A stretch of DNA of 64,000 bases, taken from Devosia sp. ZB163 (GTDB lineage Bacteria > Pseudomonadota > Alphaproteobacteria > Rhizobiales > Devosiaceae). Below are positions 9,520 through 20,475 of the stretch, piece by piece. Location of the stretch: positions 186,001-250,000 of the forward strand of contig NZ_JAQRMY010000002.1 in NCBI RefSeq assembly GCF_028613635.1, written 5' to 3'. How positions within the stretch are numbered: the first letter of the stretch is position 1; each line of letters opens with the position of its first letter. The translations under genes and the position numbers were made by a program. Under the pieces are notes generated by a model that was given only the letters and a program-made list of their open reading frames with translations, was not told the origin of the DNA and ran no database searches.

Positions 9520-10618
9520 CGCGCTTGTCACCGAACATCACGACCCGACTGTCCGGGTTTGCGGTCGGCGCCCTGACCTGCACCGGCGCTGCCGGCTGGC
9601 CCGAGGCACCGGGCCGGCGGCGCGGCAGCGGGATATCGACATAGCTCGTGAGTTCGGCCACCTGCGTCACCGGTGCTGCCGCGACGAGGTTGGTCGTGCG
9701 GCGCTTGTCGCGCAGCGGCAGCGGGAAGCTCTCGCCGCGGAACGACACCATCGCCCGCACGCCGCCACCGGTGAGTTCGGCGACCGTCACCGCGCCCTGG
9801 TCCTGCGTCGAGTTGCACTTCGCAGTGGTGTCGAACTCGGAGCGGAACCGGAAGGCGCTCGGCAGGCTCGAGTAGGGCTCGCCGAACTGGTTGATCATCT
9901 GGGCCGGTTCCTGCCCCGGATTGTCATAGTAGTAGAGATCGACATCGAGGCCGGGACACATGGCCCGGCATTGCTCGGCATCGTTGGGGACATACTCCAC
10001 CAGCGTCGAGTAGCTGATCGGCCAGTAGAAGCCGTCGGTCTTGCGCACGCACAGGGTGCGCACCGTGTGGTAGTTGCCGAACGGATCGAACTCCTCGCCG
10101 CGTACGCCGCCCTCGCCGTCGAACCCCTCCTTGAAGCCGCCGAACAGCCGCTCGAACAGGTTGCCGCGGCTGCCGCGGTCGATCGTCACGCGCGAGCGGG
10201 CGTCACACCCGAACCGGGCCATTTCCTGCAGGATCGCCTCGCGCTGCTGCGCCACGGCCTGCCCGGTGTTGGAGCTCTGCGACAGCTGCTGCACGATATC
10301 GCGTCCCTGCAGCACCTCGCGGGCAATCGCCCGGCACTCGGCATTGAGCTGGCGTCCCGCCTTGGCGGCGTCGTTGCAGCCCTGTCGCACATAGGCGCTC
10401 TCGGCTCGCTGCAGCTGGCGCTGCACCTGCCGCAACTCACCTGTCTGCGACTGCTGGAAGTCGGAGTTCCGCTCCAGCGTGCGCAGCATGCTCTGCAGCT
10501 GCGCGCAGCTGCCGGCCTGCGCATGGGCGATGGAAACATTGAGCAGCATGGCCGCCCAGGTTGCCATCATCAGGATGGCAAACCGCAACAGATGCGCTAG
10601 GGGTCTGACGCTCGTCAT
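9464..10618 (-). CDS. DUF2865 domain exported protein
   Basis: Exported protein of 384 residues. A hydrophobic leader (about residues 10-33, ending AHA before QAGSC) is followed by a Gln/Arg-rich helical region of coiled-coil type (about 40-125). A Cys-containing central domain comes next ([31 protein letters not shown]), then a Pro/Ala-rich tail. The FYWPISYST and DVDLYYY blocks are what I associate with DUF2865, a family largely confined to Hyphomicrobiales; its function is unknown. The conserved Cys residues suggest a disulfide-stabilised periplasmic or surface protein. Confidence 0.78.
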   Translation of the reverse strand: MTSVRPLAHLLRFAILMMATWAAMLLNVSIAHAQAGSCAQLQSMLRTLERNSDFQQSQTGELRQVQRQLQRAESAYVRQGCNDAAKAGRQLNAECRAIAREVLQGRDIVQQLSQSSNTGQAVAQQREAILQEMARFGCDARSRVTIDRGSRGNLFERLFGGFKEGFDGEGGVRGEEFDPFGNYHTVRTLCVRKTDGFYWPISYSTLVEYVPNDAEQCRAMCPGLDVDLYYYDNPGQEPAQMINQFGEPYSSLPSAFRFRSEFDTTAKCNSTQDQGAVTVAELTGGGVRAMVSFRGESFPLPLRDKRRTTNLVAAAPVTQVAELTSYVDIPLPRRRPGASGQPAAPVQVRAPTANPDSRVVMFGDKRVRVVGPEIPYALAAAAGP

Positions 10619-10969
10619 ATACTCGAACCGGATCGCATGACCTCCCGATAAGTCGCTATTGCGCCGAAACCGAGACAGGCCGGATTCGCACCGTATCCAG
10701 CATGTCGGCTGCCAACGTCAACGTCCAGTGACCCAACTCGATCCTGTCCATTGGTCCGATAACTGAAGCGTGACGGAAGCTTCCGGACTTCGAATGGAAT
10801 TCGCCCGTACCGGCCGCGCAGGTTCCACCCGATGTCTACCCCGGTCCGATGGGGTTCGCCGGTCCCTGTGGAGTAGTTTCCGGCCGCTGCAATTCTGCCC
10901 AGATAGTCGGTAGAAGGTGGGGCCGGGCACGTCGCTCAGGCGTGCCACCCGCCTCGAGGAGTACTTCTC
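10619..10969. other. Divergent intergenic region, 351 bases
   Basis: This lies between the divergent DUF2865 gene and the small secreted protein gene. I see no open frame with a ribosome-binding site and no strong palindrome or promoter consensus. The only clear element is GAGGAG at about 10954-10959, the ribosome-binding site of the next gene. Confidence 0.5.
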
Positions 10970-11389
10970 TTGCAGATTCGATTTGTCGCCGCGGCGCTTG
11001 CCGGCCTGATCGGCCTTTCCGCCGTGCCGCCGGCACTTGCCCAGACCCCGGCGGATACAGCCGGTTTCAGCCAGGCCTGCCTCGGTGGCGCGACGTTCCT
11101 GCTGGGCCAGGTCCCCGAGGGCGCCGACGCCACGACCATCCTGACCCCGCTCTGCGGCTGCCTGGGCACCGCCTTCAAGGACATGTCCCAGAAGGACATC
11201 GACATGCTTGCGGCCGACCTCCGCGGCGAAGGCACCGACGAGGCCCACACCGCACACGGCAACTACCAGGGCCTGACCGAGCTCGCCCGCGAGGGCCTCA
11301 ACAACTGCTTCGCCAGCCCGGAGGTTGTCGCCGCGATGCAGGCGGCCCAGCCACCGGCCGCCGAGACCACGCCGGCAACGCCGCAATAA
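10970..11389 (+). CDS. Small secreted protein, function unknown
   Basis: Protein of 139 residues starting at TTG, supported by GAGGAG about 10 bases upstream. Residues 1-24 form a signal peptide (hydrophobic core, then PALA-Q). The mature part has four Cys residues (ACLGG, LCGCLG, NNCF), consistent with two disulfides in the periplasm, and ends in a Pro/Ala-rich tail. No family recognised. It has its own strong terminator, so it is probably monocistronic. Confidence 0.7.
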   Translation: MQIRFVAAALAGLIGLSAVPPALAQTPADTAGFSQACLGGATFLLGQVPEGADATTILTPLCGCLGTAFKDMSQKDIDMLAADLRGEGTDEAHTAHGNYQGLTELAREGLNNCFASPEVVAAMQAAQPPAAETTPATPQ

Positions 11390-11398
11390 CCGAACTGG

Positions 11399-11427
11399 AA
11401 GGGGTGCTTCGGCGCCCCTTGCTTTTT
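11399..11427 (+). terminator. Rho-independent terminator with TTCG loop
   Basis: AAGGGGTGC (11399-11407) pairs with GCGCCCCTT (11412-11420), with one G-T wobble, around a TTCG tetraloop. TGCTTTTT-like sequence follows. It ends the small secreted protein gene ten bases after its stop. Confidence 0.85.
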
Positions 11428-11454
11428 CTCGGGGCTCCAGCCATTTTGCGCGCC

Positions 11455-11505
11455 ATGAAAACCGGCACCGCGATCTGCATTTCCCGCTGCATTATTATCC
11501 GCTAG
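11455..11505 (+). promoter_or_regulatory. Possible Cys-rich leader ORF upstream of cysS
   Basis: A 16-codon ORF (MKTGTAICISRCIIIR) contains two TGC codons, at 11476-11478 and 11488-11490. Its stop codon TAG (11503-11505) lies inside a terminator-like hairpin. TTGCTT (11419-11424) and CATTTT (11442-11447), 17 bases apart, could form a promoter placing the transcript start almost at the ATG, giving a leaderless ORF. This would fit ribosome-mediated attenuation of cysteinyl-tRNA synthetase, but there is no visible ribosome-binding site and the idea is inference. Confidence 0.3.
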
Positions 11506-11531
11506 GCATTGCTGGCGGCGCGGTTTTCTTC
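11499..11531 (+). terminator. Terminator-like hairpin in the cysS 5' region
   Basis: CCGCTAG (11499-11505) pairs with CTGGCGG (11512-11518), including one T-G pair, around a six-base loop. CGCGG and then TTTTCTTC (11524-11531) follow. The stem is short and the U-run is offset by five bases, so it may be a weak terminator or attenuator. The preceding gene already has a complete terminator at 11399-11427, so this hairpin belongs to the cysS leader. Confidence 0.4.
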
Positions 11532-11598
11532 ATCCTCTGATCTGTAGTCCCGAAGAACCCGTCCGCGAGCATCTCATCGTGCGCGAGGAACACTGACT

Positions 11599-12999
11599 TT
11601 GGGCGACCTTAAACTGAAGCTCCACAACACGCTGACCAGGGCGAAGGAGGACTTTGTCCCCATCGATCCCGATAACGTCCGCATGTATGTGTGCGGGCCG
11701 ACGGTCTACGATTACGCCCATATCGGCAATGCCCGCCCGGTGATCGTCTTCGATCTGCTCTACCGGCTGCTGCGCCATGTCTACGGCGCCGATCACGTCA
11801 CCTATGCCCGCAACATCACGGACGTGGACGACAAGATCAACGCCCGCGCCGCCCGCGACTATCCCGGCCTGCCGCTCAACGAGGCGATCCGCAAGGTCAC
11901 CGAGCAGACCGCCAACCAGTACTTCAAGGACGTGGCCGCCCTCGGCACCCTCGAGCCCGATCACCAGCCCCGCGCCACCGACTTCATCCCCGAGATGCAG
12001 TCGCTGATATCGACCCTGATCGGCAGCCGGCACGCCTACGAGGCGGCCGGCGAAGTGCTGTTCGACGTCGGCTCGATGCCCGACTACGGCAAGCTGTCGG
12101 GCCGCAACCTCGAGGACAACCTCGCCGGCGCCCGCATCGCCGTCGACGCGCACAAGAAGAACCCGGCCGATTTCGTGCTCTGGAAGCAGTCGAGCGCCGA
12201 GGAGCCCGGCTGGGACAGCCCGTGGGGCAGGGGCCGCCCCGGCTGGCACATCGAATGCTCGGCCATGAGCGAGCGCTATCTCGGCCAGGTCTTCGACATC
12301 CATGCCGGCGGCCTGGACCTCATCTTTCCGCACCACGAGAACGAGATCGCCCAGTCGCGCTGCGCCCACGGCACGCCCGTGATGGCCAACTACTGGCTGC
12401 ACAACGGCTTCCTGCAGGTCGAAGGCCAGAAGATGTCGAAATCGCTGGGTAACTTCATCACCATGCACGAGCTGCTCGAGACCGAAAAGTTCGGCGGCCG
12501 CAAATGGCCGGGCGAAGTGCTGCGCCTCGCCATGCTGATGACCCACTACCGCGAACCCATCGACTTCTCGGTCAAGCGGCTCGAGGAAGCCGAGCAGAAG
12601 CTGCGCGACTGGCAGCGCGCCGCCAGGCCGAAGCCGGGCACGCCGCCCGAGCCGACGGTCGTCGCCGAGCTCACCGACGATCTCAACTTCCACCGCGCCT
12701 CCGTGGCGCTCGATGTCGTGGCAAGGAAGGCCAACCGCGGCGTCGAGACGGCTGCCAACTGCCTCGCCGCCACGCTCGAATTCCTCGGCTTCACCACCGA
12801 TGGCCTGCTCAAGTCCGACGCTGCCGACGCCCCCGCCGGCGTCGCCGAAGCCGTCGCCGAACGTCTCGCCGCCCTCAATGCCAAAGACTTCGCAAAGGCT
12901 GACACGATCCGGGCGGAATTGCTGACACAAGGTGTCCAGCTCATGGACTACAAGGACGAGGCCGGCCAGAGGCAGACCAAATGGGAGGTAGTGAGGTGA
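11599..12999 (+). CDS. cysS: Cysteinyl-tRNA synthetase
   Basis: Charges tRNA-Cys; 466 residues, the usual length. Zinc ligands include Cys32 in YVCGPTVYD. The HIGH motif is HIGN (41-44) and the KMSKS loop is KMSKS at 278-282. WHIECSAM and the HHENEIAQS zinc block are present. It starts at TTG with GAGGA about 9 bases upstream. The stop overlaps a GTG that has a good ribosome-binding site and opens the next small frame. The 5' region may contain a regulatory leader. Confidence 0.95.
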   Translation: MGDLKLKLHNTLTRAKEDFVPIDPDNVRMYVCGPTVYDYAHIGNARPVIVFDLLYRLLRHVYGADHVTYARNITDVDDKINARAARDYPGLPLNEAIRKVTEQTANQYFKDVAALGTLEPDHQPRATDFIPEMQSLISTLIGSRHAYEAAGEVLFDVGSMPDYGKLSGRNLEDNLAGARIAVDAHKKNPADFVLWKQSSAEEPGWDSPWGRGRPGWHIECSAMSERYLGQVFDIHAGGLDLIFPHHENEIAQSRCAHGTPVMANYWLHNGFLQVEGQKMSKSLGNFITMHELLETEKFGGRKWPGEVLRLAMLMTHYREPIDFSVKRLEEAEQKLRDWQRAARPKPGTPPEPTVVAELTDDLNFHRASVALDVVARKANRGVETAANCLAATLEFLGFTTDGLLKSDAADAPAGVAEAVAERLAALNAKDFAKADTIRAELLTQGVQLMDYKDEAGQRQTKWEVVR

Positions 13000-13268
13000 G
13001 CCCGGAATTATCCGTTCAGCAGTCGCCCATCGCTGTCGCTCTGGTCGCACAGCCTTCGGCTGCGGACCCCTCATCCGGCGCTGCGCGCCACCTTCTCCCA
13101 CAAGGGGAGAAGGCAGTGCGCCCCACCGATGTCGCGGGGTCGCCTTCTCCCCTTGTGGGAGAAGGTGCCCGAAGGGCGGATGATGGGTTCTGGAACAACG
13201 AACTCCACACCAACCGCGACGGCGTGATGGAAGCCATCTGGCTCGCCCTGCAGGAGTCCCGCCCATGA
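12996..13268 (+). CDS. Small ORF interrupted by a palindromic repeat
   Basis: A 90-residue frame opens at GTG 12996, six bases after GGGAGG (12984-12989) and overlapping the cysS stop; it ends overlapping the ATG of the next gene. The middle (about residues 24-58) is translated from the 13091-13165 repeat pair and is low-complexity. The C-terminus ([20 protein letters not shown]) has normal protein composition and codon use. I read it as a small gene, or the remains of one, into which a repeat was inserted in frame. No family recognised. Confidence 0.4.
   Translation: MSPELSVQQSPIAVALVAQPSAADPSSGAARHLLPQGEKAVRPTDVAGSPSPLVGEGARRADDGFWNNELHTNRDGVMEAIWLALQESRP
13091..13165 (+). repeat. Inverted pair of palindromic repeat arms
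   Basis: CCTTCTCCCACAAGGGGAG (start of the 23-base arm 13091-13113) has its exact reverse complement at 13143-13165, separated by 29 bases. Each arm is itself nearly palindromic (CCTTCTCCC/GGGAGAAGG). The flanks GCGCTGCGCGCCA and GTGCCCGAAGGGCGGATGATGGG resemble dispersed intergenic repeats common in Rhizobiales. Confidence 0.8.
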
Positions 13269-13666
13269 CCGTCATCCTCGACCACGTCGGCATCAAGGTC
13301 TCGGACTTCATCCGCTCGCGCGACTTCTACACAGCGTCCCTCGGCGCACTCGGCATCAAGCTGCTGGCCGAGTTCGAGTACGAGGGCGTGACTTCGGCGG
13401 GCTACGGCAATGACCGCGGGCCGACCTTCTGGCTGGGGACGGGCAAGATGCTGCGCGCCGGCGACACCCATGTCGCCTTCAAGGCGCCCAGCCGATCGGC
13501 GGTCGAGGCCTTCTATACGGTGGCGCTGGCCGCCGGCGGCCGCGACAACGGCCCCCCGGGCCTCAGGCCGCACTACCACCCTGACTACTACGCCGCCTTT
13601 GTCCTTGACCCCGATGGGAACAATATCGAGGCCGTCTATGTCGGCCCGGCTGGAGGAAAACCATGA
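13265..13666 (+). CDS. VOC (glyoxalase-fold) family protein
   Basis: Single-domain vicinal oxygen chelate protein of 133 residues. The N-terminal ILDHVGIKVSD strand with His and the C-terminal DPDGNNIEAV block with Glu are the usual VOC metal-ligand positions; YYAAFVLDPDGNNIE is typical of the glyoxalase/bleomycin-resistance superfamily. Its ATG overlaps the preceding frame by four bases, and its TGA overlaps the next ATG. The next gene is a close paralog. Substrate unknown: members act on glutathione adducts, aromatic diols or antibiotics. Confidence 0.88.
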   Translation: MTVILDHVGIKVSDFIRSRDFYTASLGALGIKLLAEFEYEGVTSAGYGNDRGPTFWLGTGKMLRAGDTHVAFKAPSRSAVEAFYTVALAAGGRDNGPPGLRPHYHPDYYAAFVLDPDGNNIEAVYVGPAGGKP

Positions 13667-14032
13667 GCAGGCTCGATCACGTCGCCATCTCGACCGAGGA
13701 CTACGCCAGGTCGCTTGCCTTCTATGAGGCCGCTCTCGCGCCGCTCGGCATGAAGACGCACATGAAGTTCGAGGGCGAGGAGGGCAATGTCGCCGGCATC
13801 GGTTCGGACTCGCCGTTCCTCTGGATCGGCGACGGCGGCAAGCTCTCCGGTGGCCGCGTCCATATCGCCTTCACCGCCGACAAGCGCGCCGACGTGGATG
13901 CCTTCTATGCCGCCGCGATCGCCGCTGGCGGCAGGGACAACGGCCCTCCGGGCCTCCGCCCGCATTACCATGCCACCTACTATGCCGCGTTCGTCTACGA
14001 TCCGGACGGGCACAACATCGAAGCCGTGTGTC

Positions 14033-14046
<14 letters not shown>
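13663..14046 (+). CDS. VOC (glyoxalase-fold) family protein, tandem paralog
   Basis: This 127-residue protein shares long near-identical blocks with its upstream neighbour, including GGRDNGPPGLRPHYH and the YYAAFV-DPDG-NIEAV end, so the pair arose by tandem duplication. SRLDHVAISTED carries the first metal-ligand His. The ATGA start overlap implies translational coupling. The 3' end overlaps the first GFA gene by 14 bases. Substrate unknown. Confidence 0.88.
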
Positions 14047-15984
<1,938 letters not shown>

Positions 15985-15992
<8 letters not shown>

Positions 15993-16482
15993 AGTCCACC
16001 TCAGCGGCGGCTGCCAGTGCGGTGCGGTCCGCTTCCGCGTCGACCAGCAGCCCGAGAACGTCCATGTCTGCCACTGCCGCATGTGCCAGAAGGCGGTTGG
16101 CGGCCCCTTCGCCGTCATCTGCCCGGTGCAGAAGACGCATTTCCACGTCACGCGCGGCGAGATCAGCTGGTTCAAGAGCTCCGAGCTCGCCAATCGTGGC
16201 TTCTGTAAGAACTGCGGCACACCGCTGATCTTCGACTACCCCTGGGCCCCCGACATCGGTCTCCTCTCGGGCGCCTTCGACGAGCCCGACCGGGTCCCGC
16301 CCGTTGTCCAGTACGGCAACGAGAGCCGCGTTGGCTGGTACGCCCATATCGGCGAACTGCCCGGCGACACCCCCACCTATTCGGTTGACCCCGAGGGCCG
16401 GCTCGAACGCATCCGTTCCTCCAACCGCCAGCATCCCGACCACGACACGGAAAGCTGGTCCGTCCCACAAGGTGCCGCATGA
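15985..16482 (+). CDS. GFA family zinc protein 3
   Basis: This 165-residue GFA-fold protein has GGCQCGAVRF, CHCRMCQK and CKNCGTPL, ending with NRQHPDHDTESW. The ATG at 15985 overlaps the previous gene by eight bases. The central segment WFKSSELANRGFCKNCGTPL parallels copies 1 and 2, so these three look like successive duplications. Substrate unknown; if enzymatic, a small aldehyde or a glutathione adduct is the family-based guess. Confidence 0.87.
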
Positions 16483-16961
16483 CTGCCGTCCGGCTTACCG
16501 GCGGGTGCCAGTGCGGCGCCGTACGCTACGCGCTGCTGAAGCAGCCCGAGCGCCCCAGCGTCTGCCATTGCCGCATGTGCCAGAAGGCCATGGGCAATGT
16601 CTTCGGCACCTTTGCCGGCGTCGAGCCGGAGCATTTCGAGCTGACGCGGGGCGAGTTCTCGGTGTTCCGCACCTCCGACGAGGGCGAGCGCATGTTCTGC
16701 AGCCAGTGCGGCACCCCGCTCGCCTGGCGCGGCACGGGTGGCGGCTGGATCGCGGTGACCATCGGCTCGCTCGACGAGCCCGAGCGGGTCCCACCGATCC
16801 GCTTCTACGGGGAGGAAGGCCGAATTAGCTGGGCGGCTGCGGCGGTCGCGCATTTGGCGACCGCCAGCGGCACCGGCCGGTCGCCCGGCCATTCCGATCA
16901 CATCCGGCGGACCAACCGCCAGCACCCCGATCACGATACGGCCCACTGGCCGCCCGAGTAA
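16479..16961 (+). CDS. GFA family zinc protein 4
   Basis: This 160-residue GFA-fold protein has GGCQCGAVRY, CHCRMCQK and CSQCGTPL, ending with [12 protein letters not shown]. It starts at an ATGA overlap. It is the most divergent of the four copies after the zinc core and has an Ala-rich stretch (SWAAAAVAHLATA) before the terminal motif. cimA begins four bases after its stop, so the whole GFA/VOC run may be cotranscribed into cimA. Confidence 0.87.
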   Translation: MTAVRLTGGCQCGAVRYALLKQPERPSVCHCRMCQKAMGNVFGTFAGVEPEHFELTRGEFSVFRTSDEGERMFCSQCGTPLAWRGTGGGWIAVTIGSLDEPERVPPIRFYGEEGRISWAAAAVAHLATASGTGRSPGHSDHIRRTNRQHPDHDTAHWPPE

Positions 16962-16965
16962 CAGC

Positions 16966-18558
16966 ATGACCAAGGAACGACTCTACATCTTCGACACCAC
17001 GTTGCGTGACGGCGCACAGACGGCCGGCGTCGAGTTCTCCCTCGAGGACAAGATCTCCGTCACAGCGCTGCTCGAACGGCTGGGCGTCGACTACATCGAA
17101 GGCGGCTACCCCGGCGCCAACGTCATCGACGACCAGTTCTTCACCGAGTCCCGCACGCGCGACGCGACCTTCACCGCCTTCGGCATGACCAAGCGGGCAG
17201 GGCGCTCGGTGGGCAACGACCCCGGCGTCCAGGCCATCATCAACTCGGCAGCCGATGCCGCCTGCTTCGTCGGCAAGGCCTGGGATCACCAGGTCAAGAC
17301 CGCGCTCGAGATCACGCCCGAGCAGAACCTCGAAAACCTGCGCGAAACGGTCGAAGCCGGCGTCGAGGCAGGCAAGGAGGTGCTGGTCGATTGCGAGCAC
17401 TTCTTCGATGGCTACAAGGCCAACCGCGCCTACGCTCTGAGCTTCGTGAAGACGGCTCTCGATGCCGGCGCCCGCTGGGTGGTGCTGTGCGACACCAATG
17501 GTGGCACCATGCCGTCCGAGGTTGCCGACATCGTCGCCGACGTGCTGACCGTGGCTCCCGGCGATCACCTTGGCATCCATGCCCATGATGACACCGGCCA
17601 GGCCGTGGCCAACACGCTCGCCGCCGTCTCCGCCGGCGTCCGCCAGATCCAGGGCACGCTCAACGGCATCGGCGAGCGCTGCGGCAACGCCAACCTCGTG
17701 ACCATCATCCCGACCCTGGCGTTCAAGCCCGGCTTCGCCGACCGCTTCGAAACCGGCATCAGCGCCGAGCAGCTCGGCGATCTCACCTCGATCTCGCGCG
17801 CCTTCGACGAGGTGCTGAACCGCGCCCCGGCCCGGCAGTCGCCCTATGTCGGCACCGCCGCGTTCGCGACGAAGGCCGGCATCCATGCCTCGGCTCTCGC
17901 CAAGGACGTCTCGAGCTACGAGCACGTCCCACCCGAGAGCGTCGGCAACGAGCGCAACATCATGGTCAGCCAGCAGGCCGGCAAGTCCAACCTGCTCGCC
18001 GCCCTCAAGCGCCACGGCATCGAGATCAGCAAGGACGACCCGCGCCTCGAGGGGCTCCTGCGTATAGTCAAGGAACGCGAGGCACAGGGCTATTCCTATG
18101 ATGGCGCCGACGCGTCCTTCGTGGTGCTGGCCCGCGGTGTCCTCGGCACGCTTCCCGAATTCTTCGATGTGGAGAGCTACCGCACCAGCGTCGAGCGGCG
18201 CCACAACGCCAGGGGCGAACAGATCACCGTCACCGAGGCGGTGGTGAAGATCCGCATCGGCGAGGATCGTCTGATGTCGGTGGCCGAAGGCAACGGCCCG
18301 GTCAACGCGCTCGACCTCGCCATGCGCAAGGACCTCGGCGTCTACTCCGACATGATCGCCGATCTCGAGCTGGTCGACTTCAAGGTGCGTATCCTCGACG
18401 GCGGCACGGGCGCGGTCACCCGTGTGCTGGTCGAGAGCCGCGATGGCACGGGCGAGCGCTGGTACACGATCGGCGTCAGCCCCAACATCATCGATGCCTC
18501 ATTTGAGGCGCTTTACGAGTCGATAACCTATAAGCTTATGAAGTCCGAGGCAGCCTGA
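16966..18558 (+). CDS. cimA: Citramalate synthase
   Basis: Condenses pyruvate and acetyl-CoA to (R)-citramalate, the threonine-independent entry to isoleucine. At 530 residues it has the HMGL-like TIM barrel (FDTTLRDGAQ at the N-terminus, GGYPGAN, HAHDDTGQAVANTLAA metal block, GERCGNANL). The C-terminal LeuA-type regulatory domain is at about 400-525. The YIEGGYPGAN form and overall length match the cimA/2-isopropylmalate-synthase-like citramalate group rather than LeuA or homocitrate synthase. It starts four bases after the last GFA gene. Confidence 0.9.
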   Translation: MTKERLYIFDTTLRDGAQTAGVEFSLEDKISVTALLERLGVDYIEGGYPGANVIDDQFFTESRTRDATFTAFGMTKRAGRSVGNDPGVQAIINSAADAACFVGKAWDHQVKTALEITPEQNLENLRETVEAGVEAGKEVLVDCEHFFDGYKANRAYALSFVKTALDAGARWVVLCDTNGGTMPSEVADIVADVLTVAPGDHLGIHAHDDTGQAVANTLAAVSAGVRQIQGTLNGIGERCGNANLVTIIPTLAFKPGFADRFETGISAEQLGDLTSISRAFDEVLNRAPARQSPYVGTAAFATKAGIHASALAKDVSSYEHVPPESVGNERNIMVSQQAGKSNLLAALKRHGIEISKDDPRLEGLLRIVKEREAQGYSYDGADASFVVLARGVLGTLPEFFDVESYRTSVERRHNARGEQITVTEAVVKIRIGEDRLMSVAEGNGPVNALDLAMRKDLGVYSDMIADLELVDFKVRILDGGTGAVTRVLVESRDGTGERWYTIGVSPNIIDASFEALYESITYKLMKSEAA

Positions 18559-18567
18559 GACGCCGGC

Positions 18568-20130
18568 TTGGAGCGGGGAGGAGGGCTCCCCGCTGCAGAA
18601 GGTGCGGGGCGGGCTGCCGGAGTAACACCCGGAGAGTCCCCGCTGAGCCGGACTGACGATCGCCGCGCTTTGTCCATAGCCCTCGGCGCCGCCGGGGTGA
18701 CGGTGGCGTTTACCCTTGGCATCGTCGGCCTGCCCGTGGTCAACGCATGCGCGCCCGCGGGGCGTGACTTCATCAACTGCATCCGTGATCTCGCCAACGA
18801 ACGCTTCGACCTGCCGGGCCGCGAGACACCGCCTCCGCGGCCCGTCGAGCCGTCGCTGCGTGCCGCCGAGGCGCCTGTTCCCCCGGCGTTAGGGCCGCAG
18901 CCGGCCACGCCTCCCATGCTCGCCGAAGTCGAAGCCGAGCCACCCGAAACCGGGATACTGACGCCGGCCCGCGAGGACCCGTCCGCTCCTGAGCCGCGCC
19001 TGCACCAGGCTGCGGTCCCCCCGCTCGCTAATGTGCCGGACGCCGCGCCCGCCGTCTTGCCTACGGTTCCCGACGCGCCGCCTTCGCCCGAGCCGACGGC
19101 GGAACTCGAAACGGCCTATGCCGAACCGGTGCGACCCGAGCCCCCCAGGCCGGTCGCCGCGCCCATTGCCCTCGCCCCCACCATCGACGCCATCGAGCTC
19201 GACGCGGACTCGAGCATCATCTCGGGCTCCGCTCCGGCCGGCTCGCTGGTCAGGCTCTTCGCTGATGGCAAGCTGCTCGGGGAGAGCCAGGTCGAGAACG
19301 GGCGCTGGCTCGTCCAGACCGGGCCGATCCTCACCCAGCCGCACCGCGAGCTGAAGATCGAGGCCATCGAGCCCGAGACCGGCAAGCGCCTCGGTGAAGC
19401 CGCCATCACGGTCGAGATCCAGCTGCCCGATGCGCCCCCTGCCACGCAGCAGCCTCCCGCCCCGGACCAGCCGTCCGGGCCCGAGCAGCCCGCCCCTCCG
19501 GTGGTCACGCCCAACGTCGCGCCGCCGTCCGAGGACGATCTCATCGACCCGACCGATGAGGCTCCGCCCACGCTTGCCGAGCCGGAGCCCGATAACTCCG
19601 AGGGGCCGTCGTCGGCTCCGTCGGCCGATGAGCCTGCCCCCGCGCCGACCGCCGATCCCACCCCCGATCCCACTCCGGCCACCGAGGCTCCCGCGAGGCC
19701 GCCTTCACCGGGCGTCGACAACCGCACCCCCACGCCGTCCGAGGCCGTGGGGCAATATGCCTCGTTGTCGGATGTGCCTGAGCCGGCCTCCTCGCCGGCA
19801 ATGCTGCCGGACGCCCAACCGGTTCCCGTTACCCCGCCGCCCCCCGATGGTCCGGCGATCCGCGCCGTGTTCCACCTCCCCGCGCCGAAGCCGCCTGGGA
19901 AGCCGGTGGCTGTGATCCAGCTCTTCCCCTCTGGCGATCCCGTCTACAGTCGCTTCTCCGGCGGCAAGGCCATCGTCCGGCGCGGCGACACCCTGTGGAG
20001 CCTCGGACACCGCTACTACGGGGCGGGCAAGCACTACCGCACGATCTTCAACGCAAACCGCGAAATCCTGCGCAGCGCCTCCCGCATCTATCCCGGCCAG
20101 GTGCTGGTTCTGCCCATCGTCACGGACTGA
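18568..20130 (+). CDS. Membrane-anchored LysM domain protein
   Basis: Protein of up to 520 residues. One N-terminal membrane helix (about 36-60) is followed by a long Pro/Ala/Glu-rich linker and an Ig-like region around residues 205-290 (IISGSAPAGSLVRLFADGKLLGES). A second Pro-rich linker leads to a C-terminal LysM domain at about 470-518 (RRGDTLWSLGHRYYGAGKHY). LysM binds peptidoglycan, so the likely site is the inner membrane reaching into the periplasm. The start is uncertain: the longest frame starts at TTG 18568, inside a hairpin; CTG 18643 (GGAG eight bases upstream) or TTG 18670 are plausible alternatives. Confidence 0.75.
   Translation: MERGGGLPAAEGAGRAAGVTPGESPLSRTDDRRALSIALGAAGVTVAFTLGIVGLPVVNACAPAGRDFINCIRDLANERFDLPGRETPPPRPVEPSLRAAEAPVPPALGPQPATPPMLAEVEAEPPETGILTPAREDPSAPEPRLHQAAVPPLANVPDAAPAVLPTVPDAPPSPEPTAELETAYAEPVRPEPPRPVAAPIALAPTIDAIELDADSSIISGSAPAGSLVRLFADGKLLGESQVENGRWLVQTGPILTQPHRELKIEAIEPETGKRLGEAAITVEIQLPDAPPATQQPPAPDQPSGPEQPAPPVVTPNVAPPSEDDLIDPTDEAPPTLAEPEPDNSEGPSSAPSADEPAPAPTADPTPDPTPATEAPARPPSPGVDNRTPTPSEAVGQYASLSDVPEPASSPAMLPDAQPVPVTPPPPDGPAIRAVFHLPAPKPPGKPVAVIQLFPSGDPVYSRFSGGKAIVRRGDTLWSLGHRYYGAGKHYRTIFNANREILRSASRIYPGQVLVLPIVTD
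18572..18594 (+). terminator. Hairpin after cimA
   Basis: AGCGGGGAG (18572-18580) pairs perfectly with CTCCCCGCT (18586-18594) around GAGGG. No U-run follows. It lies 13 bases after the cimA stop and inside the longest reading of the LysM gene, which argues for a later start of that gene. Confidence 0.5.
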
Positions 20131-20189
20131 GGAGGAACGACAGGGCGGCTACCCTCGTTGATCCCACGTAACAGGACCGGAGACAAACC

Positions 20190-20378
20190 ATGCCCGCCAC
20201 GCGCTTTCCGCTGCCTCCGCGCAAGCCCGACGACGTGATCCCCGCCGAGGTCCCCGAGACCGATGCGCCGGTGCGCGACTTCCCCGAAGGCCCGCTCCCG
20301 GGCATGCCCGTCGCAACCGATCCGCTGCTGCAGCCCAGTCCGCATCCGGCACCACGCGAGAGGAGGCCTCTCGACTGA
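20190..20378 (+). CDS. Small Pro-rich hypothetical protein
   Basis: A 62-residue frame from ATG 20190 with GGAGA six bases upstream. It is very rich in Pro (about one residue in four) and acidic residues, with no Cys, no membrane segment and no recognised family. Proline-rich composition is common in false frames at this GC content, so the good ribosome-binding site is the main support. Confidence 0.45.
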   Translation: MPATRFPLPPRKPDDVIPAEVPETDAPVRDFPEGPLPGMPVATDPLLQPSPHPAPRERRPLD

Positions 20379-20475
20379 CTTTTCTCTGACACCGTGCTGG
20401 CGCAAATCCAGTTCAACTGCCTCTTCAGGCAGGCGGTTTCACCTTGCCTTGGTCGCGTCGATCTTTTATCGCTGA

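Noticed and set aside
13078-13185. CRISPR-like appearance of repeated CCTTCTCCC blocks
   Set aside because: Only two arms, in inverted orientation, with no regular spacers or cas genes nearby.
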